Below are positions 15,785 to 23,857 of a stretch of DNA of 64,000 nt, piece after piece. The DNA is from Desulfolutivibrio sulfoxidireducens (GTDB lineage: Bacteria; Desulfobacterota; Desulfovibrionia; Desulfovibrionales; Desulfovibrionaceae), in NCBI RefSeq assembly GCF_013376475.1, contig NZ_CP045508.1, positions 2,888,001-2,952,000 on the forward strand, read 5' to 3'. Under the pieces are notes generated by a model. It did no database searches. It had not been told where the DNA came from and saw only the letters and a list, made by a program, of their open reading frames with translations. How positions within the stretch are numbered: the stretch's first letter is position 1; every line of letters starts with the position of its first letter. Made by a program: the position numbers and the translations under genes.

Positions 15785-16507
15785 TCAGGACGCCCCATCG
15801 GCCACAAGCCGGGCCTCCTCGGGATGCGGCCCGAGCCAGTCCACCTTGCCCGACTCGATGTGGTAAAACGCCCCGACCACCTTGATGCGGCCCGAGCGGG
15901 CCATGCCCCGCAACACGGGGCTGCCGGCATAGATGTCCGCAATGACCTGGAAGACATTTTGAATCGCTGCCATGCCGGCCACATCGTCGTCCGACGCGCC
16001 CGGATGGGCGTCCCTGACGGCCTTCACCACCGGAACGATGGGGGCCACGGCGGCCGGGATGTTGCCAGGTTCCTTGGCGTTTTTGGCCACGGCCGTCACC
16101 GCGCCGCACTTGGAATGGCCAAGGACCACCAGAAGGCGCGCGCCCAGGTGTTCGGCCCCGTATTCCAGGGAGCCGAGCTGCATGACCCCGGAGACGTTTC
16201 CCGCCGTGCGCACGGAAAAGATGTCGCCCACGCCCTGGTCGAAGAGAATCTCCACCGGGACGCGGGAGTCGGAGCAGGACAGGATCATGGCCAAGGGAAA
16301 CTGTCCCTGCCGGGCCGTGACCTCCCGCCGGGCCATGTCCCGGTTGCGATGGGTCGGGGCCTCGGCCAGGAAATGGGCGTTGCCTTCCTTGAGCCTGGCC
16401 AGGGCCTCATCCGGCGAAACCCCGGCCCCGTCCACGGTAGCCAGGGCCAAAACGGCGCTGAGAATCACCCCAATCACAGCCACAATACCCATGATCTTTC
16501 TATCCAT
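15785..16507 (-). CDS. Beta-type carbonic anhydrase with signal peptide
   Basis: 240 residues. An N-terminal hydrophobic signal (IMGIVAVIGVILSAVLALA, about 5-23) predicts export. Zinc ligands are Cys and Asp in CSDSRVP and His with Cys in HSKCGAV, the full beta-class set. GDIFSVRTAGN is also typical. It hydrates CO2 to bicarbonate, probably in the periplasm; most beta enzymes are cytoplasmic. The ATG at 16507 has GGGAGG upstream. The anion permease gene follows 64 bp downstream, which could link bicarbonate or anion handling. Confidence 0.9.
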   Translation of the reverse strand: MDRKIMGIVAVIGVILSAVLALATVDGAGVSPDEALARLKEGNAHFLAEAPTHRNRDMARREVTARQGQFPLAMILSCSDSRVPVEILFDQGVGDIFSVRTAGNVSGVMQLGSLEYGAEHLGARLLVVLGHSKCGAVTAVAKNAKEPGNIPAAVAPIVPVVKAVRDAHPGASDDDVAGMAAIQNVFQVIADIYAGSPVLRGMARSGRIKVVGAFYHIESGKVDWLGPHPEEARLVADGAS

Positions 16508-16724
16508 GACATGCCTCCCTGGGAAAAGGGTTATGCCCATGACATACAGATGCATCCCCTTTGCGTCAAAGCATAGTCCGCGCTTATCGCCTCGCCCCCC
16601 ACTCCACATATTTCCATGGACAGCGGGGGGTTGGCGCAGTTACATTCTTGTGAAGGTGCAGGCTGGACCGGGACATTTCTCATGGGCTACGCCCCATGTC
16701 CTCTGACGCCACAGGAGCGGCCCC

Positions 16725-18197
16725 ATGCTCGAACTCGTGGTTTTTTTGTGCGGCGCGGCGGTGATGATCCTGGAGATCGCCGGGGCCCGGGTGCTGGCCC
16801 CCTTCCTGGGGACCTCGACCGTGGTCTGGACCGGGCTTATCGGCATCGTCCTGGCCAGCCTCAGCCTGGGGTACTGGCTGGGCGGCAAGATGGCGGACAA
16901 ACGCCCTTCCCCCCGTATCCTTGGCGGCGTCATCCTCCTGGCCAGCCTCTTCACCCTGGGCACGGCCCTGTCCAAGACCCTGCTTCTGGACTTCCTGATC
17001 ACCTATTCCTCGGGACCGCACCTGGCCGTGATCGTGGCCAATCTGGTTCTCTTCGCGCCGCCAAGCGTCTTTCTGGGCATGGTCGCGCCCTACGCCATGC
17101 GTCTGAAACTCGCCAGCGTGGGCCAGGCCGGGCGCACCTCGGGCAACCTCTACGCCCTGTCCACGGCGGGCAGCATCGTCGGGACCTTCGCGGCCGGGTT
17201 CGTGCTCATCGCCTTTCTCGGGTCCACGGCCATCCTGTGCCTCGTGGCCGGACTCCTGGCCGTGACCGCCGTTTTCGCCTCACGGGCCGACATGGCGGGC
17301 AAGGCGGCGACAGTGCTCCTTATCGCGCTGTGCGGCGCGGGGTTCACGGCCTACGACCACACCCTCGCCGAGGAGGGATTTCACGACGTGGACACCCGTT
17401 ACAGCCGCATCCTGGTCTTCGAGAGCCGGGACCCGGACACGGGCGAACCCACCCGGGTCATGCTCACCCATCCCAAACACATCCAGTCGGCCATATATCT
17501 CGACCGGCCTTTGGATCTGGTCCTGGCGTCCACCCGTTTCTTCACCCTGGCCGACCATTTCGTTCCCGGGGCGAAACGCACGCTGCTTCTGGGCGGCGGG
17601 GCCTACAGCTATCCCCGGCGTCTTTTGGCCACGAATCCCGAGGCGACCATCGACGTCGTGGAGTTGGACCCCGGGGTGACCGAATTGGCCAGGGCCTACT
17701 TCGGGCTGGCCGAGAACCCCCGGCTGCGCATCTTCCACGAGGACGCCCGGAGTTTCCTCAACCGCAACGCCGGGCGCTATGACGTGATCCTGGGGGACAT
17801 CTTCAACGCCCACTACGCCGTGCCCTTCCACGTGGTCACGCGCCAGGCCGTGCAGCGCATCTTCGACGCCCTAAACGACGACGGCGTGGTCATCGTGAAC
17901 ATCATCGCGGCGGTTTCCGGGAAAAAGGGGCGGTTTCTCCGGGCGGTGCGGGCCACCTATGCGGACGTCTTCCCCACGGTGGCGCTTTTTCCCCTGGGCA
18001 GTCCGAACGATCCGGAGGGCATGCAGAACGTGATGCTGGTGGCGAAAAAAAACGGGCCGCTGCCGGACGCCCTTCCGAAGGACCCGGAGTTGGCCCTGTT
18101 CGTCGCCCGCCGGCTGGCGACCCCGCTTGCGGACGACGTGCCGGTCCTCACGGACGAATTCGCCCCGGTCGAGCGTTACGTCACGGCGTGGTGGTAG
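16725..18197 (+). CDS. Membrane-fused spermidine-synthase-like protein
   Basis: 490 residues. The N-terminal half has six or seven hydrophobic segments (for example VVFLCGAAVMILEIAGARVL and AVIVANLVLFAPPSVFLGMV). The C-terminal half has a spermidine-synthase fold: LLLGGGAYSYPRR for the nucleotide site, VVELDPGVTELA, and YDVILGDIFNA where true synthases have the catalytic Asp. These fused proteins are widespread, but aminopropyltransferase activity is often unproven. The 3' end overlaps the opposing vapC stop by 17 bp. The start has AGGAG nine bases upstream. Confidence 0.82.
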   Translation: MLELVVFLCGAAVMILEIAGARVLAPFLGTSTVVWTGLIGIVLASLSLGYWLGGKMADKRPSPRILGGVILLASLFTLGTALSKTLLLDFLITYSSGPHLAVIVANLVLFAPPSVFLGMVAPYAMRLKLASVGQAGRTSGNLYALSTAGSIVGTFAAGFVLIAFLGSTAILCLVAGLLAVTAVFASRADMAGKAATVLLIALCGAGFTAYDHTLAEEGFHDVDTRYSRILVFESRDPDTGEPTRVMLTHPKHIQSAIYLDRPLDLVLASTRFFTLADHFVPGAKRTLLLGGGAYSYPRRLLATNPEATIDVVELDPGVTELARAYFGLAENPRLRIFHEDARSFLNRNAGRYDVILGDIFNAHYAVPFHVVTRQAVQRIFDALNDDGVVIVNIIAAVSGKKGRFLRAVRATYADVFPTVALFPLGSPNDPEGMQNVMLVAKKNGPLPDALPKDPELALFVARRLATPLADDVPVLTDEFAPVERYVTAWW

Positions 18198-18591
18198 GGT
18201 TTGGTTCCTTGAGATTTACAATACGCACGCCCGGGGCCTCGTACCGGGTGAAATGACGATCCGTCGTGTAGATGGTTCCCACCCCGGACAGCAGAAACCC
18301 CGCCAGAATAAGGCCATCCATTGCTGGAATTCCCAGACCACGACACAGTCTGGCCCCCATGGAAAGTATCGCCGTGTCGAGCCAGACCACCTTACAGACT
18401 GCATGTATGCCTTCACAGAGCACGGAATGGTCTTCAATGACACCTTTGAGGCTAAGCCGTTCGAGTTCAAAAAGTGTCAGGCAGGAACAAATGGACGATA
18501 CTTTGTTTTGCATTGCATTGCGCTGTGTCTCCACAGGCAGGGCATCACCCTGTAATAATTGCATGAAAAAACCTGTATCAAATCCGAGCAT
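18181..18591 (-). CDS. PIN-domain toxin, VapC-like
   Basis: 136 residues with the four acidic PIN positions recognisable: Asp in LGFDTGFFM, Glu in LTLFELERL, Asp in PAMDGLILA and Asp in YTTDRHF. VapC toxins are Mg-dependent RNases acting on initiator tRNA or rRNA. The ATG at 18591 lies inside the antitoxin gene (14-bp overlap). The stop lies within the end of the convergent spermidine-synthase-like gene. Codon use is less GC-rich than in neighbours, which suggests acquisition. Confidence 0.8.
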   Translation of the reverse strand: MLGFDTGFFMQLLQGDALPVETQRNAMQNKVSSICSCLTLFELERLSLKGVIEDHSVLCEGIHAVCKVVWLDTAILSMGARLCRGLGIPAMDGLILAGFLLSGVGTIYTTDRHFTRYEAPGVRIVNLKEPNPTTTP

Positions 18592-18832
18592 CGTCGCCGC
18601 CCCTCTCGACATCCTCACGACGGCCCTCTTCAAGCACCGCATCCGCATTCTCGGCTACGACAACCCGCCCGGCCATGTCCAACACCCGCTGCCCGAATTC
18701 TCGGCGGCGCAGTTGGCGCACATATTCGGCAAAAGCTTCTCCAGCTAGCCGCGACATGGAGATGCCCCGCACCTCGGCCAACCGGCGTACATCCCGCCCC
18801 AGATCGTCTTCCAGGTTCACGGTCAGTCGCAT
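18578..18832 (-). CDS. Ribbon-helix-helix antitoxin, VapB-like
   Basis: 84 residues. The N-terminus MRLTVNLEDDLGRDVRRLAE matches a MetJ/Arc/CopG ribbon-helix-helix: a beta strand of alternating residues, then two helices (ISMSRLAGEAFAEYVRQLRR). The C-terminal tail should wrap the toxin. The start has GGGAGG upstream. It precedes and overlaps vapC, and would autoregulate through the TATGC repeats upstream of its start. Confidence 0.8.
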   Translation of the reverse strand: MRLTVNLEDDLGRDVRRLAEVRGISMSRLAGEAFAEYVRQLRRREFGQRVLDMAGRVVVAENADAVLEEGRREDVERGGDDARI

Positions 18833-18848
18833 GGTTTCCTCCCTGTGT

Positions 18849-18878
18849 TATGCATATTAACGCATACTCAGTCGCATA
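18849..18878 (-). promoter_or_regulatory. Likely VapB operator: spaced TATGC repeats
   Basis: On the minus strand TATGCG occurs twice (revcomp of 18873-18878 and 18861-18866, 12 bp apart) and a third, palindromic TATGCATA lies at 18849-18856. Repeats about one helical turn apart just upstream of a ribbon-helix-helix gene are typical autoregulatory sites. A TTGACC box lies further upstream at about 18888. Confidence 0.5.
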
Positions 18879-18921
18879 ACATCACTGGTCAATGCCCATC
18901 TCCCAGAAAAACCGAGGGGGA

Positions 18922-19051
18922 CCGGGGGAAATCATTTCCCCCGGGCGGGGTTCGGGGCGGCAGCCCCGACTCATCGCCTCCCCGGGCGGGGTTCGGGGCG
19001 GCAGCCCCGACTCATCGCCTCCCCGGGCGGGGTTCGGGGCGGCAGCCCCGA
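18922..19051. repeat. Hairpin plus three 41-bp tandem repeats after the exonuclease III gene
   Basis: A palindrome CCGGGGGAAAT/ATTTCCCCCGG (18922-18944) overlaps three tandem copies beginning at 18939, 18980 and 19021 with a 41-bp period. Each copy begins CCCCGGGCGGGGTTCGGGGC and ends with GGCAGCCCCGA; the first two are followed by CTCATCGCCT. The block lies directly 3' of the xth stop codon. It encodes nothing evident and may act in transcription termination. Confidence 0.85.
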
Positions 19052-19056
19052 TTCCC

Positions 19057-19824
19057 TTACGCCTGGACGTCCAGTTCCAGGCCCACCGGACAGTGATCGG
19101 AGCCCATGACCTCGCTGGCGATCCAGGCCCGTTTGACCTTCGGCCGCAATTCCTCGGAAACGAAGAAGTAGTCGATGCGCCAGCCGACGTTTCGGTCCCT
19201 GGCCTTGAAGCGGTAGTCCCACCAGGAATAGTGGCCGCCCTCGGGGACGAACATGCGGAAGGTGTCCAGGTATCCGGCGGCGGTGAAGCGGTCGAGCCAG
19301 GCCCTTTCGATGGGCAGAAATCCGCTGGTCTTCTCGTTGGATTTGGCGTTTTTGAGGTCCAGGGCGGTATGGGCGGTGTTGAAGTCGCCGCAGACCACGA
19401 TGGGCTTGTCCCGACGCAGGTTTTCGGCGTGCAGCAGGAAGGCGTCGTAATAGCCGAGCTTGTAGTCCAGGCGTTCGGGTCCCATGCCGCCGTTGGGGAA
19501 ATAGACGTTGAAAAAGTGGAAGCCCGGGTATTCCAGGTGCACGAGGCGGCCCTCGCCCTGAAAGCGGACGTCGGGAAGTTCCATGGCGATGGACAGGGGT
19601 TCGGGCCTGTAGAGGCAGCCCACGCCGGAATAGCCTTTTTTTACCGTGGAACTGGACCACACGGTGCGATACTTGGGGGTATGGCCGAAATCGGCCTCGT
19701 GTCCGGGCTGGATCTTGGTCTCCTGGAGCCCCACGACGTCGGCGCCGCACCCGGAGAGCCACTCCCAAAAGCCTTTCTGGACCACGGCCCGCAGGCCGTT
19801 GACGTTCCAGGAATAGAGAATCAT
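19057..19824 (-). CDS. xth: Exodeoxyribonuclease III
   Basis: 255 residues, full length for ExoIII/ExoA AP endonucleases. Motifs in order: SWNVNGLRA (Asn), LQETKIQ (catalytic Glu), NVYFPNGG, VVCGDFNTAH (Asp and Asn), YSWWDYRF and GSDHCPVGLEL (catalytic Asp-His). It cuts DNA 5' of abasic sites in base-excision repair. It begins 2 bp after the stop of the HD-GYP regulator gene, so it is probably co-transcribed. Confidence 0.95.
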   Translation of the reverse strand: MILYSWNVNGLRAVVQKGFWEWLSGCGADVVGLQETKIQPGHEADFGHTPKYRTVWSSSTVKKGYSGVGCLYRPEPLSIAMELPDVRFQGEGRLVHLEYPGFHFFNVYFPNGGMGPERLDYKLGYYDAFLLHAENLRRDKPIVVCGDFNTAHTALDLKNAKSNEKTSGFLPIERAWLDRFTAAGYLDTFRMFVPEGGHYSWWDYRFKARDRNVGWRIDYFFVSEELRPKVKRAWIASEVMGSDHCPVGLELDVQA

Positions 19825-19825
19825 G

Positions 19826-21595
19826 TCAGCTCGCTTTCGCGACCGCCTTGCGGCCGATTCCGCCCCGGGTCTCGTTGCGCTTCATTTGCAGGAAGGCCCT
19901 GGCGCACACGGGGCAGAACTGTTTTCCCATTTCCTCGGCGATGATGTCCAGGGCCTGTCGGGGGGCCATTCCCCCCCGGTAGGGCCTGTCCGAGGTCATG
20001 GCGTCGTAGGCGTCGGCCACGGCGATGATCCGTGCACCCAGGGGGATGTCCTCGCCTTTGAGGCAGGTGGGATAGCCCTCCCCGTCCCAGCGCTCGTGGT
20101 GGTACATGATAAGGGGCACCACGTTTCGCAAGGAGGCGATGGGCCGAAGAATCTCGGCGCCAATGACCGCGTGCTCCTGGATCTTGGCGTATTCCTCGTC
20201 GGTGAGGGAGCCGGGCTTTAAAAGCACGGCATCGCGCACCCCGATTTTCCCGATGTCGTGCAGATTGGCCGCAATCTCCAGGTCGCGAAGCGCCACGTCG
20301 GCCAGGCCCATAAACCGGCCCAGCCGCAGGGCCATGGCCGAGACCCGGGCGGTGTGGCCCTTGGTGTATTCGTCGCGGGCCTCAAGGGCGGTGACCAGGG
20401 ATTTCATGCTCCACAGGACGTGTTCGTATTCTTTTTTGTAGTGGCGGTAGCTTTCGGCCAAAAGCTGCTCCACAACCAAAAGCATCTTCTCCACGTCGAA
20501 GGGCTTGACGAAATAGCGGCTGATGCCCAGGCGCTCGCCGCGCTTGATGTCGCAGGTGCGGTCCCGGGCGCTCATCATGACCACGAAGGTGTTTTGCAGT
20601 TCCGGAACCTCGCGCAGGGCCTCGCACAGGCCGTAGCCGTTTAATTCCGGCATGTCCACGTCGGTGACCACCACGTCCGGATGTTCGGCCCGGGCGATTT
20701 CCAGGGCCTGGCGGCCGTTTTCGGCCACGAGCACGTTGAGGCCGCTTTTGATGAAGCTGTGCCGCAGCATCTCCCGGATGAGCTTGCTGTCGTCGACCAC
20801 GAGGATCTTGTTCTGGCGCTTGCGGTGCACGGCGTCCAGGTGGTCGGCGATCTTCTCGGCAAGCATGCGGGGGGTGAACGATTTGAGGAGATAATCGTCG
20901 GCGCCGCTGTTGAAGGCCGTGTCCACATCCAGGGGATCGTCGCTGCTGGAGAGGATGATGACCGGCAGGTATTTGCCGGCGTTGGACTCCTTGATGCGGC
21001 GGCACAGTTCCAGGCCGTCCATGCCGGGAAGCTGGACGCTGGTCAGGATGAGTTCGAAATCCTTTGCGGCGCACAGGTCCAGGGCCTCCCCGGCGTCCAG
21101 GGCATGGCGCAACTGGTAGCCGTTTGGGGCCAGGGAGGCCCGTACGACGTGAAAAAGGGTCCGGCCTGGATCGACGAACAGGATCTGGCCGGCCCGTCCA
21201 TTTCCGGATGCGGCGGCCTGTGGGGCCTTGTCGGCCTGGGCGCGCTCCTCCTGGAGGCGCTCGATGACCTCCCCCAGGTTTTCCCGGTTTACGTAGACCG
21301 ACTCGCCCCCGGGGCTTGCGCCGGCGTTTTCGTCAGGGGAGGTGCGCAGCACCAGGACGGTCGGGGACAATCCCTGGCGGGCGGCCAGGCCGCGCACGTA
21401 TCCGGCCACCGTGGCCCGGGAACGGTCATGGTAGCTGTCCTGAAGCAGCACCACGCCCGGGGAGAACGCGGACATTTTCTCGGCGATAAGGGCGCGATCC
21501 GGCCCGACGAACTGGTATTCCAGGCCCATGGGCAGGAAAAATTTGGAGAGAAAGGTCCGATACAGAAGGATGTCGATGATATTCAAGATCTTCAT
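19826..21595 (-). CDS. Two-receiver HD-GYP response regulator with one degenerate receiver
   Basis: 589 residues in three parts. Residues 1-120 are an unrecognised, possibly receiver-like segment. Residues 137-255 are a receiver-like fold whose phospho-acceptor position is Ser186 (ELILTSVQLPG), though Lys238 remains. Residues 263-380 are an intact receiver with ILVVDDS and Asp312 (VVVTDVDMPELNG). Residues 395-570 are an HD-GYP phosphodiesterase: HD at 446-447 (NLHDIGK) and HHERWDGEGYP near 499-509. HD-GYP domains degrade cyclic-di-GMP. The C-terminal tail has CPVCARAF. It precedes xth by 2 bp. Confidence 0.9.
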   Translation of the reverse strand: MKILNIIDILLYRTFLSKFFLPMGLEYQFVGPDRALIAEKMSAFSPGVVLLQDSYHDRSRATVAGYVRGLAARQGLSPTVLVLRTSPDENAGASPGGESVYVNRENLGEVIERLQEERAQADKAPQAAASGNGRAGQILFVDPGRTLFHVVRASLAPNGYQLRHALDAGEALDLCAAKDFELILTSVQLPGMDGLELCRRIKESNAGKYLPVIILSSSDDPLDVDTAFNSGADDYLLKSFTPRMLAEKIADHLDAVHRKRQNKILVVDDSKLIREMLRHSFIKSGLNVLVAENGRQALEIARAEHPDVVVTDVDMPELNGYGLCEALREVPELQNTFVVMMSARDRTCDIKRGERLGISRYFVKPFDVEKMLLVVEQLLAESYRHYKKEYEHVLWSMKSLVTALEARDEYTKGHTARVSAMALRLGRFMGLADVALRDLEIAANLHDIGKIGVRDAVLLKPGSLTDEEYAKIQEHAVIGAEILRPIASLRNVVPLIMYHHERWDGEGYPTCLKGEDIPLGARIIAVADAYDAMTSDRPYRGGMAPRQALDIIAEEMGKQFCPVCARAFLQMKRNETRGGIGRKAVAKAS

Positions 21596-21674
21596 GCCGT
21601 CCGCCGGGGTTGAGACTGTTCACCGGCCCGCCCCGGATGGGCATTCCCAAAAATCGAGCCAAGGACGGACCGGA

Positions 21675-22355
21675 TCAGATCACCGCCAAGGCCGCCTCCA
21701 CGCCGTGGGGCAGATCGCGGCCGACGTCGATGCGCACATACCCCCCGGCGGCCAGGGGACCCGGATTGATGACCGTGGTTGTGCCGACTAGGTCCACGGC
21801 CCGGGACTCGTGGATGTGCCCGGTGACGCATAAAAGTGGCTGCACCCGCTCCAAAAAGGCCCGCACGGCCGGGCTTCCCACATGGCCTCCCGAGGGCAGA
21901 CGGTCGGTGGCCGTCCCGTAAGGGGGGGTATGCACCACGACCACCAGATCGGAATAGCTTCCGGCCAGGGCGTGGGTCTCGTCGATCCACCGGGACAGGC
22001 CCGCCTCGGAGATTTCGCTTGGCGTGCCGAAGGGGGTGGGGGTGGACCAGCCGATGCCCATGAGGCCCAGGCCGGGAGCGAGTTCCACGACGCGGCGGTG
22101 GATGTTTATTTCCTCGGCGGTAAGCCAGTCGTCGATCTCCTGGCGGTCCATGTTGCCGATCTGGGCGTAGACGGCGGGGTTGACGGCGCGCACAGCCTCG
22201 ATGACCCGCTTTCCCTCGGACTGATCGCCGCGTATGGTCAGATCGCCGGTGACGATGACCCCGTCGGCCCGGGAGATCCCCGGGATACGGGCCAGATTGG
22301 CCACATCCCCGTGGATGTCGCCGACGGCGAAGAAGCGGCGTCCCGGTTTGTCCAT
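21675..22355 (-). CDS. Calcineurin-type metallophosphoesterase
   Basis: 226 residues with the binuclear metal motifs in order: AVGDIHGD (about 10-17), VTGDLTIRGD, QIGNMD, VVVHTPP and VTGHIHESRAVD. This resembles the YfcE/MJ0936-like phosphoesterases, which often hydrolyse cyclic nucleotides or phosphodiesters in vitro. The biological substrate is unknown. It is transcribed away from the 5-FTHF cyclo-ligase gene. Confidence 0.85.
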   Translation of the reverse strand: MDKPGRRFFAVGDIHGDVANLARIPGISRADGVIVTGDLTIRGDQSEGKRVIEAVRAVNPAVYAQIGNMDRQEIDDWLTAEEINIHRRVVELAPGLGLMGIGWSTPTPFGTPSEISEAGLSRWIDETHALAGSYSDLVVVVHTPPYGTATDRLPSGGHVGSPAVRAFLERVQPLLCVTGHIHESRAVDLVGTTTVINPGPLAAGGYVRIDVGRDLPHGVEAALAVI

Positions 22356-22470
22356 GCGTGCCTCCGTGCGTTGGGGATGAGCGGGAACGAGTCGCCTGTT
22401 TCTGGCGCCTCATTCGGCGCGCCCGGCGGGATGTCGCCAGTATGAAACCGTGACAAAAAGTTTGCAAGTC

Positions 22471-23064
22471 ATGAACCCGGCCGCACTCAAAAAATCCGAA
22501 CTGCGCGCCCGCCTCCTGGACGAAAGAGGCCGGCTGGACCACGACCGCGTGGCGCGCGAGTCCCTGGCCATGGCCAAACGACTTGAGGCGGCGGATTTCT
22601 TCGCCACGGCCAGGATCGTGATGCTGTACCTGCCGATCAAAAACGAGGCGGACACCCGGGAACTTTTTCCGGAGCTCTTCCGGCGGGGAGCCACGGTCCT
22701 TTTGCCGCGCTGCCGGGACGGCGAATCCGGGGAACTGGACGTATTTTGCGTCACCGGCCTGACCCAGGTCCGTCCCGGCCGGTTCGGCATCCTGGAACCG
22801 GACCCAGGGGTGTGCCTCCCGGCCGGGGACCTGTCTCCGGATGTGGTCGTGACGCCCGGGGTGGCCTTTGACCGGCGCGGCTACCGGCTGGGATTCGGGG
22901 GCGGCTACTACGACCGGCTGTTTTCCCGTCCGCGGATGCGGCGGACCATCCGGGTGGGGCTGGCCTACGATTTCCAGATCCTCGAAAAGCTGCCCATGGA
23001 GCCGTGGGACAGGCCCATGCACGCGCTGTGCACGCCAAAGGAGTTGATATGGACCAGGCCATAG
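22471..23064 (+). CDS. 5-formyltetrahydrofolate cyclo-ligase
   Basis: 197 residues from the ATG at 22471. Signatures are KKSELRARLLDER at the N-terminus, IVMLYLPIKNEADTREL and the family hallmark LGFGGGYYDR, part of the ATP and substrate site. It converts 5-formyl-THF to methenyl-THF with ATP and so rescues a folate by-product. An in-frame GTG at 22450 would add seven residues; neither start has a clear ribosome-binding site. The next gene overlaps the end by 16 bp. Confidence 0.9.
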   Translation: MNPAALKKSELRARLLDERGRLDHDRVARESLAMAKRLEAADFFATARIVMLYLPIKNEADTRELFPELFRRGATVLLPRCRDGESGELDVFCVTGLTQVRPGRFGILEPDPGVCLPAGDLSPDVVVTPGVAFDRRGYRLGFGGGYYDRLFSRPRMRRTIRVGLAYDFQILEKLPMEPWDRPMHALCTPKELIWTRP

Positions 23065-23828
23065 CGGCCATCGCCTTCACGTTCCCGGGGACTTCCGGGG
23101 TGCGTTGCGCCTTCGGCATGCGCGCCGCGCCCGGCGCCCGCGAAACGCCCGGCTCCGCCGAGACGGCCGACCCCTTTTCGGGCGGTAACATCTCCTACCG
23201 GGTGGGCGACGACCCCGGGCGGGTGACCCGTGCCCGGCGGGCCTTCCAAAAGGCCCTGGGCTTTCGCTCCTGGCACAGCCTGGCCCAGGTGCACGGCGCG
23301 GACATGGTCTTCGACCCGGAAAAGGACACCCTGACCGAGGCCAACGTCATCCAGGCCGACGGCCAGGCCACGTCCCGGCCTGGAGCGGCCCTGGTCATCA
23401 AGACCGCCGACTGCCAGCCCATCCTCCTGGCCCACGCCTCGGGTCGGCACGTGGCCGCCCTGCACGCGGGGTGGCGGGGCAACGTGCTGGGGTTTCCCGG
23501 AACCGGCGTGGCGGCCTTTTGCGCCCGGTACGGGTTGTCCCCGGCCGACTGCCTGGCCGTACGCGGCCCCAGCCTCGGCCCGGCGGCCTCGGAGTTCATC
23601 CATTTCGAGAGGGAGTTCGGCCCCGCGTTTTCGCCCTATTTCGACGAAAAAACCCGGACCGTGGACCTGTGGCGGCTGACCAGGGACCAGCTTGTCGCGG
23701 CCGGGCTCAGGCCGGAAAACATCTTCGGGCTTGACCTGTGCACGGCCGTCTCGACGCATTTTTTCTCGTATCGCCGGGCGCGGACCACGGGCCGGCAGGC
23801 CGCCTTCATCTGGATCGAGGACACTTGA
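23049..23828 (+). CDS. pgeF: YfiH/laccase-domain peptidoglycan-editing factor family protein
   Basis: 259 residues. The conserved metal site of the family is present: VHGAD (His), KTADCQPILLA (Cys) and ALHAGWRGN (His). YfiH family members (PgeF) act on misincorporated muropeptide precursors in E. coli, and others have purine nucleoside phosphorylase activity. AAAGGAG precedes the ATG at 23049, inside the cyclo-ligase gene. The cellular role here is inferred only. Confidence 0.88.
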   Translation: MDQAIAAIAFTFPGTSGVRCAFGMRAAPGARETPGSAETADPFSGGNISYRVGDDPGRVTRARRAFQKALGFRSWHSLAQVHGADMVFDPEKDTLTEANVIQADGQATSRPGAALVIKTADCQPILLAHASGRHVAALHAGWRGNVLGFPGTGVAAFCARYGLSPADCLAVRGPSLGPAASEFIHFEREFGPAFSPYFDEKTRTVDLWRLTRDQLVAAGLRPENIFGLDLCTAVSTHFFSYRRARTTGRQAAFIWIEDT

Positions 23829-23857
23829 CCGCCGACCGGCCGCGCCAAGGCACGCGA

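Noticed and set aside
18939-19051. CRISPR-like array in the 41-bp tandem repeats
   Set aside because: Copies are contiguous with no unique spacers, so this is a tandem repeat and not a CRISPR.
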